DNA of 64,000 bases from Bacteroidota bacterium (lineage in GTDB: Bacteria; Bacteroidota; Bacteroidia; Cytophagales; Cyclobacteriaceae): NCBI GenBank assembly GCA_018266395.1, contig JAFEAM010000014.1:1504-65503 (forward strand), in the 5' to 3' direction. The position numbers were made by a program, and so were the translations under genes. Shown piece after piece: positions 8,771 to 15,726 of the stretch. The notes under the pieces were generated by a model. That model was not told the origin of the DNA. It made no database searches and saw nothing but the letters and a program-made list of their open reading frames with translations. The stretch's first letter is position 1. Each line of letters begins with the position of its first letter.

Positions 8771-8823
8771 GAATTTTGAATGTTGAACAGATGAATTTTG
8801 AATGTTGAAGTGCAGGAGAAGCG
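8771..8823. repeat. 53-bp direct repeat, copy B
   Basis: Second copy of the 7040-7092 repeat (51 of 53 identical, same orientation, 1731 bp apart). Confidence 0.8.
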
Positions 8824-8929
8824 CGCTGCATATGAGGTCCAAGCAGAAATCAACGGCACAATCCTTTAAGCCTTTGTCTCTATCTGAAGTAAATCGGATA
8901 TTAGGGTGACGGGTGTTTAATTTCAGGTC

Positions 8930-9961
8930 TCAAATCCTCTTCCTGTATGAATTATTGAGCATCCTCAATTGGTCAGCATAGTGATCACCGTATAGCATTT
9001 TCACTTCAGCGCTTAGAAATGACCTGCCTAAAAGACCTTTCACCTGGTCATTTGCACCGCGATACTTATCGAGGACTTTCTTTATTCTGCTCTCCATTAG
9101 ACCGATCTTCGCTCCGAATTCAAAGAAGTCGTCATAAGCATAAAAGCCCAGCGCTTTAAAGCTTTCGGTGTAATAATTGCCAGAGAATAATCCGTCGCGA
9201 AGTGCAAAAAATGAGTCTGATGGAATATGGACTCGTGTGTCGATCAGGTCATAGGCGGGGCTCAAAATGTAATCCCCACCGGTCGTTTGAGAGAGCGAGA
9301 AATTCTTCAGATGGGCGTCCCCGTTGCTGAACAAATAATTGAATATCACTCGTTCAAAATATTTTTCAGCCTCCACAAGATACGCAGTGATGTAGTTCTT
9401 CATAACCAGGGCGACGTCTTCATGGCTACCCTGGTGGCGATAGTCCTCACCGTCTTTGCCACGGGCAAACCCGGAAAGAGAAGCAAAATCTTCCTGGGCG
9501 ATTTTCTGTCCGTCGACACTATAGTCAAATCGCTTTGTGATATATGCCGGCTCTCCGTTTTTAAAAAAGATGAGGGCGCACTCAGCCGTGTTTATACCAT
9601 AAACTTGTTTGGCGATTTGCATCGTGAGATGCTCGTTGGCTGGCATTTCCTCCGGCTTGCCAAACGCCGGGCGGATCGGAACAGGTTTCAGTATGTACTG
9701 CCCGATTTCTCCGGCCTGTGTTAGACGGAGCTTATTTTTCTCGAGAACCACAGACTGCTTGAACTGGACACCGCTGATTGAAATGGTTTTGCTGTTCTGC
9801 CTGAATTTTTCTGCTACTTCTTCATTGATGGCTGGAGGATCGAAATCGAGTATATGACTAACCCTTCTTCCAAAGAACATATTCCTCAATGCTGAGGGAC
9901 TGTAAGTACTGAATCCTTCGGCCAACGTACAAGGACAGTATTTCAAGTCGAGTGGATTCAT
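8930..9961 (-). CDS. hipT: HipT-type serine/threonine kinase toxin of a HipBST module
   Basis: 343 residues. This is a HipA-family kinase without the N-terminal subdomain, which is encoded separately upstream. The glycine-rich loop reads SISGVQFKQS, with Ser61-Ile62-Ser63, the SIS arrangement described for Escherichia coli HipT (Ser57/Ser59), where both serines are autophosphorylated. LKPVP has the ATP lysine, NGDAHLKN carries catalytic Asp215 and Asn220, and YDLIDT the metal Asp238. HipT of E. coli O127 phosphorylates tryptophanyl-tRNA synthetase; the target here is unknown. The ATG overlaps the hipS stop by 4 bp. All kinase motifs are intact, so it is probably active. Alternative reading: a HipA split by mutation, unlikely because both parts have clean starts and stops. 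Confidence 0.87.
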   Translation of the reverse strand: MNPLDLKYCPCTLAEGFSTYSPSALRNMFFGRRVSHILDFDPPAINEEVAEKFRQNSKTISISGVQFKQSVVLEKNKLRLTQAGEIGQYILKPVPIRPAFGKPEEMPANEHLTMQIAKQVYGINTAECALIFFKNGEPAYITKRFDYSVDGQKIAQEDFASLSGFARGKDGEDYRHQGSHEDVALVMKNYITAYLVEAEKYFERVIFNYLFSNGDAHLKNFSLSQTTGGDYILSPAYDLIDTRVHIPSDSFFALRDGLFSGNYYTESFKALGFYAYDDFFEFGAKIGLMESRIKKVLDKYRGANDQVKGLLGRSFLSAEVKMLYGDHYADQLRMLNNSYRKRI

Positions 9962-10287
9962 GATGGTTCCATCAATTTAACTGTGACCGCTCCAATGGTG
10001 TCCAGGGATGCCGTTGCGGCCAGCAAGCTCATCACGTCTCTTTCGTCGATCTTCAGGTACCGGCTTTGGATGGCGAGGTTAGTCCCTTCCGCCACCATGT
10101 TGCTGAAAAAAGGAAACATGTGTTCACTTCGATACTCCTGTTGTGTTTTTGGAAGGGTCAGGCTAATGGCGTATTTGTTGCTGTCGTTGAAGTACACATC
10201 GTCATAGCGGAATGAATAACCGTTCCGATCCTCCTCGGTCAGGACGCCAGCAAGAATTCCGTTGCGATATACTTCCGCCTTTCTCAT
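9958..10287 (-). CDS. hipS: HipS-like protein (detached HipA N-terminal subdomain)
   Basis: 109 residues, matching the N-terminal domain of HipA: YRNGILAGVLTEEDRNGYSFRYDD, then SLTLPKTQQEYRSEHMFPFFSNMVAEG. In E. coli HipBST the HipS protein, not HipB, neutralises the kinase by putting a conserved Trp into the active site. Here the equivalent position after AEG is Thr69 and the protein has no Trp at all, so inhibition must differ or use another residue. It overlaps both neighbours by 4 bp (ATGA junctions), indicating tight translational coupling in the order hipB-hipS-hipT. Confidence 0.82.
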   Translation of the reverse strand: MRKAEVYRNGILAGVLTEEDRNGYSFRYDDVYFNDSNKYAISLTLPKTQQEYRSEHMFPFFSNMVAEGTNLAIQSRYLKIDERDVMSLLAATASLDTIGAVTVKLMEPS

Positions 10288-10493
10288 CTAATTTGTTTGA
10301 CTTCCAGTTTCAGTTCCATGCCCAGTACTTCTGCCAGTTTGTTTAACACGTCAAGGGTAGGGTTGCCCTGTCCTTTCTCAATCTTGTACAGCGTGTTCGT
10401 ACTTACCCCTGCCAGCTCTGCAAGGTGCGGTTGAGTGATTTTGAGCACTTTTCTACGTTCACGGATTGCTCTACCTACCCGGTTATCTGACAT
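10284..10493 (-). CDS. hipB: HipB-like XRE-family transcriptional repressor
   Basis: 69 residues with one Cro/C1-type helix-turn-helix: IRERRKVLKITQPHLAELAG, then VSTNTLYKIEKGQGNPTLDVLNKLAEVLG, ending in a short beta tail (MELKLEVKQI) as in HipB, used for dimer formation. It is first in the three-gene unit and its ATG lies inside a palindrome that recurs twice upstream, so autorepression is likely. Confidence 0.85.
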   Translation of the reverse strand: MSDNRVGRAIRERRKVLKITQPHLAELAGVSTNTLYKIEKGQGNPTLDVLNKLAEVLGMELKLEVKQIR

Positions 10494-10502
10494 TATAATG
10501 TG
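10489..10502. promoter_or_regulatory. hip operator-like box 1, over the hipB start
   Basis: gacattataatgtg; contains the perfect 12-bp palindrome ACATTATAATGT (10490-10501) and covers the hipB start codon. It matches boxes 2 and 3 in a 14-bp consensus SACAYYAYARTGTG. Confidence 0.65.
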
Positions 10503-10550
10503 ATTTTAATGTCAAATGTATGATTACACGAGTACTATAACAAATCAAAT

Positions 10551-10564
10551 CACATCATAGTGTG
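10551..10564. promoter_or_regulatory. hip operator-like box 2
   Basis: cacatcatagtgtg; with flanking bases TCACA-N6-TGTGA (10550-10565). It lies 62 bp from box 1, in the probable promoter of the hip operon. Confidence 0.65.
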
Positions 10565-10611
10565 AGTTTAAGCATAGAGTTGTGGCTAGATATACTGATA
10601 GAGCCTGAAGT

Positions 10612-10625
10612 CACACTACAATGTG
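10612..10625. promoter_or_regulatory. hip operator-like box 3
   Basis: cacactacaatgtg; arms CACA/TGTG with a 6-bp centre. It lies 61 bp from box 2, about six helical turns, so all three boxes face the same side of the DNA. Confidence 0.6.
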
Positions 10626-10678
10626 CTTTTCCTGTAGTCCATGCCATAGATGGTTCTCCATAGCCTTACCTGCTAAAC

Positions 10679-10972
10679 CTAACTTCCCCCAAACGGTGTT
10701 CCGAAAATTCCTACTGCAAGCTCCAGCCAAATCAACACCAGGGCTGCCAGCAACGCCAGACACAGGATGATCCGATGTTCAAATTTCTTCACTTTCCTCA
10801 GCACGAGTTCACAAAGTAAACCCGTTCCAAAGAGCAGGCCGCCAGCTACGATGAAGCCAAACGCGGTCCACTTCACCTCATCCGTGAACTGCATGGCGAT
10901 GAACGGGATCATCAGCAATAGGGCCGCCGCGAGCAGAATGCTGAAAAGCCTTGTATTATTAGAAGTAACCAT
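10679..10972 (-). CDS. Small integral membrane protein, function unknown
   Basis: 97 residues with three predicted membrane spans: LFSILLAAALLLMIPFIAM, FGFIVAGGLLFGTGLLCELVL, and IILCLALLAALVLIWLELAVG, with short charged loops (RKVKKFEHR). No motif recognised. It lies alone between the hip promoter region and the rRNA methyltransferase gene, on the same strand as both, 34 bp after the methyltransferase. Confidence 0.65.
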   Translation of the reverse strand: MVTSNNTRLFSILLAAALLLMIPFIAMQFTDEVKWTAFGFIVAGGLLFGTGLLCELVLRKVKKFEHRIILCLALLAALVLIWLELAVGIFGTPFGGS

Positions 10973-11006
10973 ATGGCGGTGTATTTAATCAGCACTAAAT
11001 CCCAAT

Positions 11007-12356
11007 TCAAAGATTCCTGATCCTCCAGTTAACCGGGTAAAGATTGTTGCTCCGGTTTTTCAAAACATTCAACCATCCCAGTCCCAGTCCCCCGTAAGTC
11101 ACCAGGGTCATGCCTTCAGGTGCCTCGACGGCAATTGGATTTTTACGAAGGTATTGCAGGGCATCGTCTATTGAAAGCTCATGTGTGGGGTGAGACTCCT
11201 TCTGCAGCCGGATGCTCAGGGCAAGGGAATGTTCCGGTATGATCTTGTTCCGCGTAACGGTCCCGACTGCAGTGCCGGCATAGACGACATTAAGGCTTGA
11301 TTGAAGTATGGGCCAATCCACGCGCATTCCCTCCGGCATCATGTGAACGGTTTCTCCATGCTGAATCCAAAAACACTTTGCCGGATCATCAACCCAGGCA
11401 GAGACCTGGGAAATTACAGTTGAGGAGGGAGTCTGTACCTGCTTTTTGTATCCACCTCGCCTTGCATTGTCTTGCGTACTTTTCTTTCTAAGAGCCCCAA
11501 GAAAAAACCCTTCCCCCTTGACGAGGTGCGGATATAGCTGATAGCCGCTAGCGTCTTCCTTCTTCAGGACTGCTATGTTCCATGGATCCGGGATTTCAAG
11601 TTGCAAACATTCAGCGTCATAAACCTTCGTTACCCTGATCAGCTGATCGAGGTTTTCAGCCTCTTCATACGTACAGGTGCTGTAGATCAACACGCCGTTC
11701 TCTTTCAGCGATGGCCATACGTCATGAAGGATTCTTTCTTGCCGTTGTGCACACAACTGCACATGCCGGGGTGACCATTCCTGCATGGCGTCTTTATCTT
11801 TTCTGAACAAGCCTTCGCCCGAGCACGGGGCATCCAGTACAATAACATCAAAGAACCCTGCAAGCCTTCCAAAATCCTGTGGATCATTGGAAGTTACCAC
11901 CACATTCGGATAGCCCCACTTCTGGATATTTTCTGAAAGAATGGATGCCCTGCTCCGGATCACTTCATTGGCGACAAGAATGCTATCGGCGGAAATCAGG
12001 CTCAACAAATGTGTGGACTTCCCGCCGGGCGCGGCACTGACATCAAGGACCCGAAGAGGACGGGATCGGTCCACATGCTGTACGATGGCCTGTTCGAGGA
12101 ACATGGAGCTCGCCTCCTGAACATAGTAGGCCCCGGCGTGAAGGAAGGGATCAGTTGTAAACACCGGACGCGATGGGAGATATCTTCCGGTGCTGCACCA
12201 TGGAACCGCTGTTCCGGTGTCAGGGATTTTTTTGTGGGGGTTGAGCCTGATGCTTACCGGTGGCTCCTCATCAAGCGCATCCAGAAATGCAGGGTACGCG
12301 GTACCCAGACTTTTTTTGATTGATGCGGCAAAGTCTGCCGGCAGTTGCAGGCTCAC
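11007..12356 (-). CDS. RsmB/RsmF-family rRNA cytosine-C5 methyltransferase
   Basis: 449 residues. SAM-dependent 5-methylcytosine methyltransferase of the NOL1/NOP2/Sun family acting on 16S rRNA. Motif I VSAAPGGKSTHLL, motif IV DAPCSGEGLF with a conserved Cys, and motif VI YSTCTYEEAENL with the catalytic Cys are all present. The C-terminal 150 residues form the PUA-like domain of the RsmF type (GFFLGALRKK onward), so RsmF is the closest match, but no symbol is given because the exact C target cannot be read. It is divergent from the fumarylacetoacetase gene across 37 bp. Confidence 0.88.
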   Translation of the reverse strand: MSLQLPADFAASIKKSLGTAYPAFLDALDEEPPVSIRLNPHKKIPDTGTAVPWCSTGRYLPSRPVFTTDPFLHAGAYYVQEASSMFLEQAIVQHVDRSRPLRVLDVSAAPGGKSTHLLSLISADSILVANEVIRSRASILSENIQKWGYPNVVVTSNDPQDFGRLAGFFDVIVLDAPCSGEGLFRKDKDAMQEWSPRHVQLCAQRQERILHDVWPSLKENGVLIYSTCTYEEAENLDQLIRVTKVYDAECLQLEIPDPWNIAVLKKEDASGYQLYPHLVKGEGFFLGALRKKSTQDNARRGGYKKQVQTPSSTVISQVSAWVDDPAKCFWIQHGETVHMMPEGMRVDWPILQSSLNVVYAGTAVGTVTRNKIIPEHSLALSIRLQKESHPTHELSIDDALQYLRKNPIAVEAPEGMTLVTYGGLGLGWLNVLKNRSNNLYPVNWRIRNL

Positions 12357-12371
12357 AAACCCAAATTAGAG

Positions 12372-12379
12372 TAATTTTG
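12372..12379 (+). promoter_or_regulatory. Candidate -7 element for fahA
   Basis: TAATTTTG fits TAnnTTTG exactly, 14 bp before the ATG. No good -33 TTTG at the expected 19-21 bp, so this is a weak call. Confidence 0.35.
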
Positions 12380-12393
12380 ATCAGATAAGAAAC

Positions 12394-13665
12394 GTGATGA
12401 CTGACCCTAACGATCCGAAACTGAAAAGCTGGGTAGAAGTTGCTCCTGGTTCAGACTTTCCTATCCAGAATCTGCCCTTCGGAATCTTCCGGACAAGGTA
12501 CCTGGCACCCGTTGCCGGAGTGGCCATTGGAAATCATGTTGTGGATCTCGTGTGCCTGCATGAGCATGGTTACCTGGACGGCCTCGGTCTCCAGCCGGGT
12601 GTGTTCAATCAGCGCTATCTCAATTCCTTTTTCGCCATGGGGCGGAAGAAAGTGGGTGCTGTGCGGACACGTGTGTCAGAACTGCTTCGTCATGACAATG
12701 ATGAACTGCGTGCCAATGGTCCGGCGCGCGAGATCGCACTCATTCCCATTGAGGAAGTAAAGATGCTCCTCCCGCTGGATATCCGGAATTACACAGACTT
12801 CTACAGCAGTGAAGAGCACGCCACCAACGTAGGAAGCATGTTCCGCGATCCCAAGAACGCCTTGCTTCCGAACTGGAAACATCTTCCGGTTGGGTATCAC
12901 GGCAGGGCTAGTTCCATCGTGGTGTCGGGAACAGATATTCACCGCCCCAATGGACAGATCAAACCGCCTGACCAGGAGGCACCGGTTTTTAGTCCCACGC
13001 GCAAACTAGACTTCGAACTCGAACTCGCCTTTGTGACTTGTACCGATACCGTCCTTGGCAAACCGGTCTCCGTCCGGGAAGCGGAGGATCACATTGTCGG
13101 GTTGGTCATCTTCAACGACTGGTCTGCAAGGGATATTCAGCAGTGGGAGTATGTGCCGCTGGGTCCGTTTCTTGCGAAGAACTTTGCCTCCACGATTTCA
13201 CCATGGGTAGTGACATTGGATGCGCTGGAACCTTTCAGGACTGCCGGACCGGTGCAGATACCTCCCGTATTGCCGTACCTGGCTTTTGAGGGCAAAAGGA
13301 ACTTCGATATTCAACTGGAGGTGCAGATTCAACCGCAAGGATCAGTTGAGACTACCGTTTGTCGTACCAATTTCAAGCACATGTACTGGAATATGGCGCA
13401 ACAGCTCGCTCACCACACAGTCAACGGCTGCAATATTGAGACCGGTGATTTGTATGCGTCGGGAACCATCAGTGGTCCTGCACCTGGCTCTTATGGTTCG
13501 CTTCTGGAACTGACATGGAATGGACAAAAGCCTGTTCCTCTGGCAGATGGCTCAGAGCGAAAGTTTCTGGAAGATGGGGACACCGTTATTATGAAAGCCC
13601 ACGCCGAGAGAGACGGAGTGAGGATTGGATTTGGAGAATGTGTTGGGAAAATTGTTAAAGGCTAA
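12394..13665 (+). CDS. fahA: Fumarylacetoacetase
   Basis: 423 residues, last step of tyrosine/phenylalanine degradation (fumarylacetoacetate to fumarate and acetoacetate). The N-terminal SH3-like domain is followed by the FAH fold with RNYTDFYSSEEHATNVGSMF (metal Asp and catalytic His), GYHGRASSIVVSGT, LDFELELAF (metal Glu pair), and FNDWSARDIQQWEYVPLGPF (metal Asp). All catalytic residues are visible. No other homogentisate-pathway gene is adjacent. A TAATTTTG element at 12372-12379 matches the Bacteroidota -7 box and would give a very short leader. Confidence 0.94.
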   Translation: MMTDPNDPKLKSWVEVAPGSDFPIQNLPFGIFRTRYLAPVAGVAIGNHVVDLVCLHEHGYLDGLGLQPGVFNQRYLNSFFAMGRKKVGAVRTRVSELLRHDNDELRANGPAREIALIPIEEVKMLLPLDIRNYTDFYSSEEHATNVGSMFRDPKNALLPNWKHLPVGYHGRASSIVVSGTDIHRPNGQIKPPDQEAPVFSPTRKLDFELELAFVTCTDTVLGKPVSVREAEDHIVGLVIFNDWSARDIQQWEYVPLGPFLAKNFASTISPWVVTLDALEPFRTAGPVQIPPVLPYLAFEGKRNFDIQLEVQIQPQGSVETTVCRTNFKHMYWNMAQQLAHHTVNGCNIETGDLYASGTISGPAPGSYGSLLELTWNGQKPVPLADGSERKFLEDGDTVIMKAHAERDGVRIGFGECVGKIVKG

Positions 13666-13732
13666 TAGCTATTGGCTGCTGTCCTGGAAGTTGAGAATAC
13701 AGACATGATTATCGAACTAGAGACACAATAGA

Positions 13733-14596
13733 ATGATTATTGATCCTTCTGCGATTCCTCATTCAAAGCTCCATGCCTGGCTGCAGAGCGCCGTAATACC
13801 CAGGCCGATTGCGTTTGCCAGCACGGTCGACAATCAGGGAAATATTAACCTGAGTCCGTTCAGTTTCTTCAATGTCTTCGGGTCAAATCCCCCGACTCTT
13901 GTCTTTTCGCCTTCGAGGAGAGGGCGGGACAATTCCACCAAGCACACGTACCAGAACGTCAAAGAAGTGCCGGAGGTGGTTATCAATATGGTGCGATATG
14001 CAATGGTGGAGCAGGTCTCTTTGTCGAGTTGCGAATATCCGAAGGGTGTTAATGAGTTTATCAAGTCGGGGCTTACGGCCATCCCGTCAACGAAGGTCAA
14101 ACCTCCACGGGTGGCTGAATCACCAGTGTCTTTTGAATGCAGGGTAAGAGGGGTGAAGGAACTTGGCGATCAGGGAGGGGCAGGCAATCTTGTGATCTGC
14201 GAAGTACTGCTGATGCATGTAAAGGATGAAGTGCTCGATGACCAGGGCAGGATAGACCCATTGAAAATGGACCTAGTGGCGAGGATGGGAGGCGATCTCT
14301 ATTTGCGGATGCAGAAGGAGGGGATATTCGTAGTACCGAAGCCGAATGAAAAACTGGGTATTGGATTTGATGCACTGCCAAAGGCCGTGAGAGAGAGTAC
14401 TGTTCTTACCGGCAATGAATTGGGGCGGCTGGCAAACGTGAGCGCTCTGCCGGATACAACAACCATCAAAGAATTTCAATCGCAGCCTTCTGTACAATCC
14501 GTATTGCAGCAGGGAACGCAAGCCAGGCACCGGCTCGCTCAATATTATTTGAGACAGGGTAAGACAGAAGAGGCGTGGAAAGTCCTGTTGGACTGA
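13733..14596 (+). CDS. Flavin reductase-like (DIM6/NTAB) protein with extra C-terminal domain
   Basis: 287 residues. The first 200 fit the FMN-binding split-barrel flavin reductase family: SAVIPRPIAFASTVDNQGNINLSPFSFFN, PPTLVFSPSRR, ENVxxVVNM-like EVVINMV and GVNEFIKSGLTAIPS, ending with DPLKMDLVARMGGDLY. The tail of about 80 residues, including LGRLANVSALPD and a TPR-like helix pair (RLAQYYLRQGKTEEAWKVLLD), is not part of the core domain. Substrate unknown; many relatives are flavin reductases or esterase-like degradative enzymes. It follows fahA by 67 bp on the same strand, so an aromatic catabolic role is possible but unproven. Confidence 0.78.
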   Translation: MIIDPSAIPHSKLHAWLQSAVIPRPIAFASTVDNQGNINLSPFSFFNVFGSNPPTLVFSPSRRGRDNSTKHTYQNVKEVPEVVINMVRYAMVEQVSLSSCEYPKGVNEFIKSGLTAIPSTKVKPPRVAESPVSFECRVRGVKELGDQGGAGNLVICEVLLMHVKDEVLDDQGRIDPLKMDLVARMGGDLYLRMQKEGIFVVPKPNEKLGIGFDALPKAVRESTVLTGNELGRLANVSALPDTTTIKEFQSQPSVQSVLQQGTQARHRLAQYYLRQGKTEEAWKVLLD

Positions 14597-14605
14597 GTCC
14601 CTGAT

Positions 14606-15586
14606 TTAGTCTTTGTACAATACTGCTTTTACCGCTTTCACCGTACGTTCAACACTTGGCAGGATGGCCTGAATAAGTGTCGCTGCATAGGGCAGCGGAG
14701 CGTCCAGACTGTTGATCCTTTGTACCGGTGCATCGAGGTAGTCGAAGGCATGCTTCTGTACATGGTAGGTGATCTCGGTGGAGATGGAGGCCAGCGGCCA
14801 GGCTTCTTCCACAATCACAAGACGATTGGTTTTCTTGACGGACTCTACTACCGCGGCGTAGTCAATCGGGCGTACGGTGCGGAGGTCTATCACTTCGGCG
14901 GAGATATTATCCTTTTCAAGCTCCTGCGCCGCAGCCAAAGCGACCTTCATGATCTTTCCAAAGGATACGATCGTAACATCCGTACCCGCTCTTTTGATAT
15001 CAGCTGAGCCGATAGGGATCAGGTATTCTTCAGCCGGGACTTCTCCTTTATCCGCATACATGAGTTCCGATTCCATAAAGATGACAGGGTCATTGTCGCG
15101 GATGGAAGTCTTCAGCAGTCCTTTTGCATCGTACGGGTTGCTGGGCACTACCACCTTTAATCCGGGAGTATTGGCAAACCAGTTCTCAAAGTTCTGTGAG
15201 TGCTGTGCTCCCAATTGGCCGGCGTTCCCTGTGGGGCCACGGAACACGATGGGAACATTATATTGACCTCCGGACATGGAATACATTTTCGCCGCAGCAT
15301 TGATGATCTGGTCGATGGCTACAAGCGAGAAGTTGAAAGTCATGAACTCCACAATCGGGCGAAGTCCGTTAGCGGCAGCTCCCACACCCACGCCGGCAAA
15401 TCCAAGCTCCGAAATTGGGGTGTCAATCACGCGGTCTGGTCCGAACTCATCCAGCATGCCCTGGCTCACTTTGTAAGCGCCGTTGTATTCTGCCACTTCT
15501 TCGCCCATAAGGAAGACGCTGGGATCCCGGCGCATTTCTTCATTCATGGCCTCGCGGAGGGCTTCACGGAACTGGATTTCACGCAT
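14606..15586 (-). CDS. pdhB: Pyruvate dehydrogenase E1 component, beta subunit
   Basis: 326 residues. Decarboxylates pyruvate with thiamine diphosphate, with a separate alpha subunit encoded elsewhere. REALREAMNEEMRRDPSVFLMGEEV is the standard start with the Glu that activates the cofactor; FRGPTGNAGQLGAQHSQNFENWF, then PSNPYDAKGLLKTSIRDNDPVIFMES and ISTEITYHVQKHAFDYLDAPVQRI fit the beta subunit from end to end. A branched-chain E1 beta is the only alternative, less likely from GNAGQLGAQHSQ. It converges with the flavin reductase gene, the stops being 9 bp apart. Confidence 0.92.
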   Translation of the reverse strand: MREIQFREALREAMNEEMRRDPSVFLMGEEVAEYNGAYKVSQGMLDEFGPDRVIDTPISELGFAGVGVGAAANGLRPIVEFMTFNFSLVAIDQIINAAAKMYSMSGGQYNVPIVFRGPTGNAGQLGAQHSQNFENWFANTPGLKVVVPSNPYDAKGLLKTSIRDNDPVIFMESELMYADKGEVPAEEYLIPIGSADIKRAGTDVTIVSFGKIMKVALAAAQELEKDNISAEVIDLRTVRPIDYAAVVESVKKTNRLVIVEEAWPLASISTEITYHVQKHAFDYLDAPVQRINSLDAPLPYAATLIQAILPSVERTVKAVKAVLYKD

Positions 15587-15675
15587 ACGACTGTTTGTAT
15601 TAAGGGACGTAAAAGTAACATGGAGAGGAGACTTCCCGAACTCTTTGAGCGTATTTCTGGGCAGTTACAGGTCAC

Positions 15676-15705
15676 AAAAAAACCCCGCCTGATGCCAGGC
15701 GGGGT
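15676..15705 (-). terminator. Intrinsic terminator downstream of the OmpA/TPR lipoprotein gene
   Basis: Perfect 10-bp GC-rich stem (15682-15691 with 15696-15705), 4-nt loop ATGC, followed on the minus strand by seven T (15682-15676). It lies 22 bp past the stop at 15727 and separates that gene from pdhB. Confidence 0.88.
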
Positions 15706-15726
15706 CTTCCTTTGAATTAAGAATTC

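Larger units (their letters stand above)
8465..8929. other. Gene-free spacer with tandem and dispersed repeats
   Basis: No credible gene. It holds a four-unit 11-bp tandem repeat (8538-8581), an A/T-rich inverted pair CAAAAAACCT/AGGTTTTTG (8633-8642 and 8662-8670, loop about 19 nt), and the second 53-bp repeat (8771-8823). A 61-codon minus frame over the repeat (8674-8859) is repeat translation, not a gene. Confidence 0.65.

Noticed and set aside
7004-8823. CRISPR array
   Set aside because: Repeats are two copies each, far apart, without spacers of regular size, and no cas gene.
8674-8859. 61-codon minus-strand frame
   Set aside because: Same repeat translated; shares the FNIQNS string with the frame at 6905 only because of the repeat.
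6820-8929. Insertion sequence or integrative element
   Set aside because: No transposase or integrase, and no target-site duplication that could be seen; only short non-coding repeats.
8930-10287. HipA gene broken into two by mutation
   Set aside because: Both parts have proper starts and stops with ATGA overlap, and the kinase has the HipT-type SIS loop; a split family is the better explanation.
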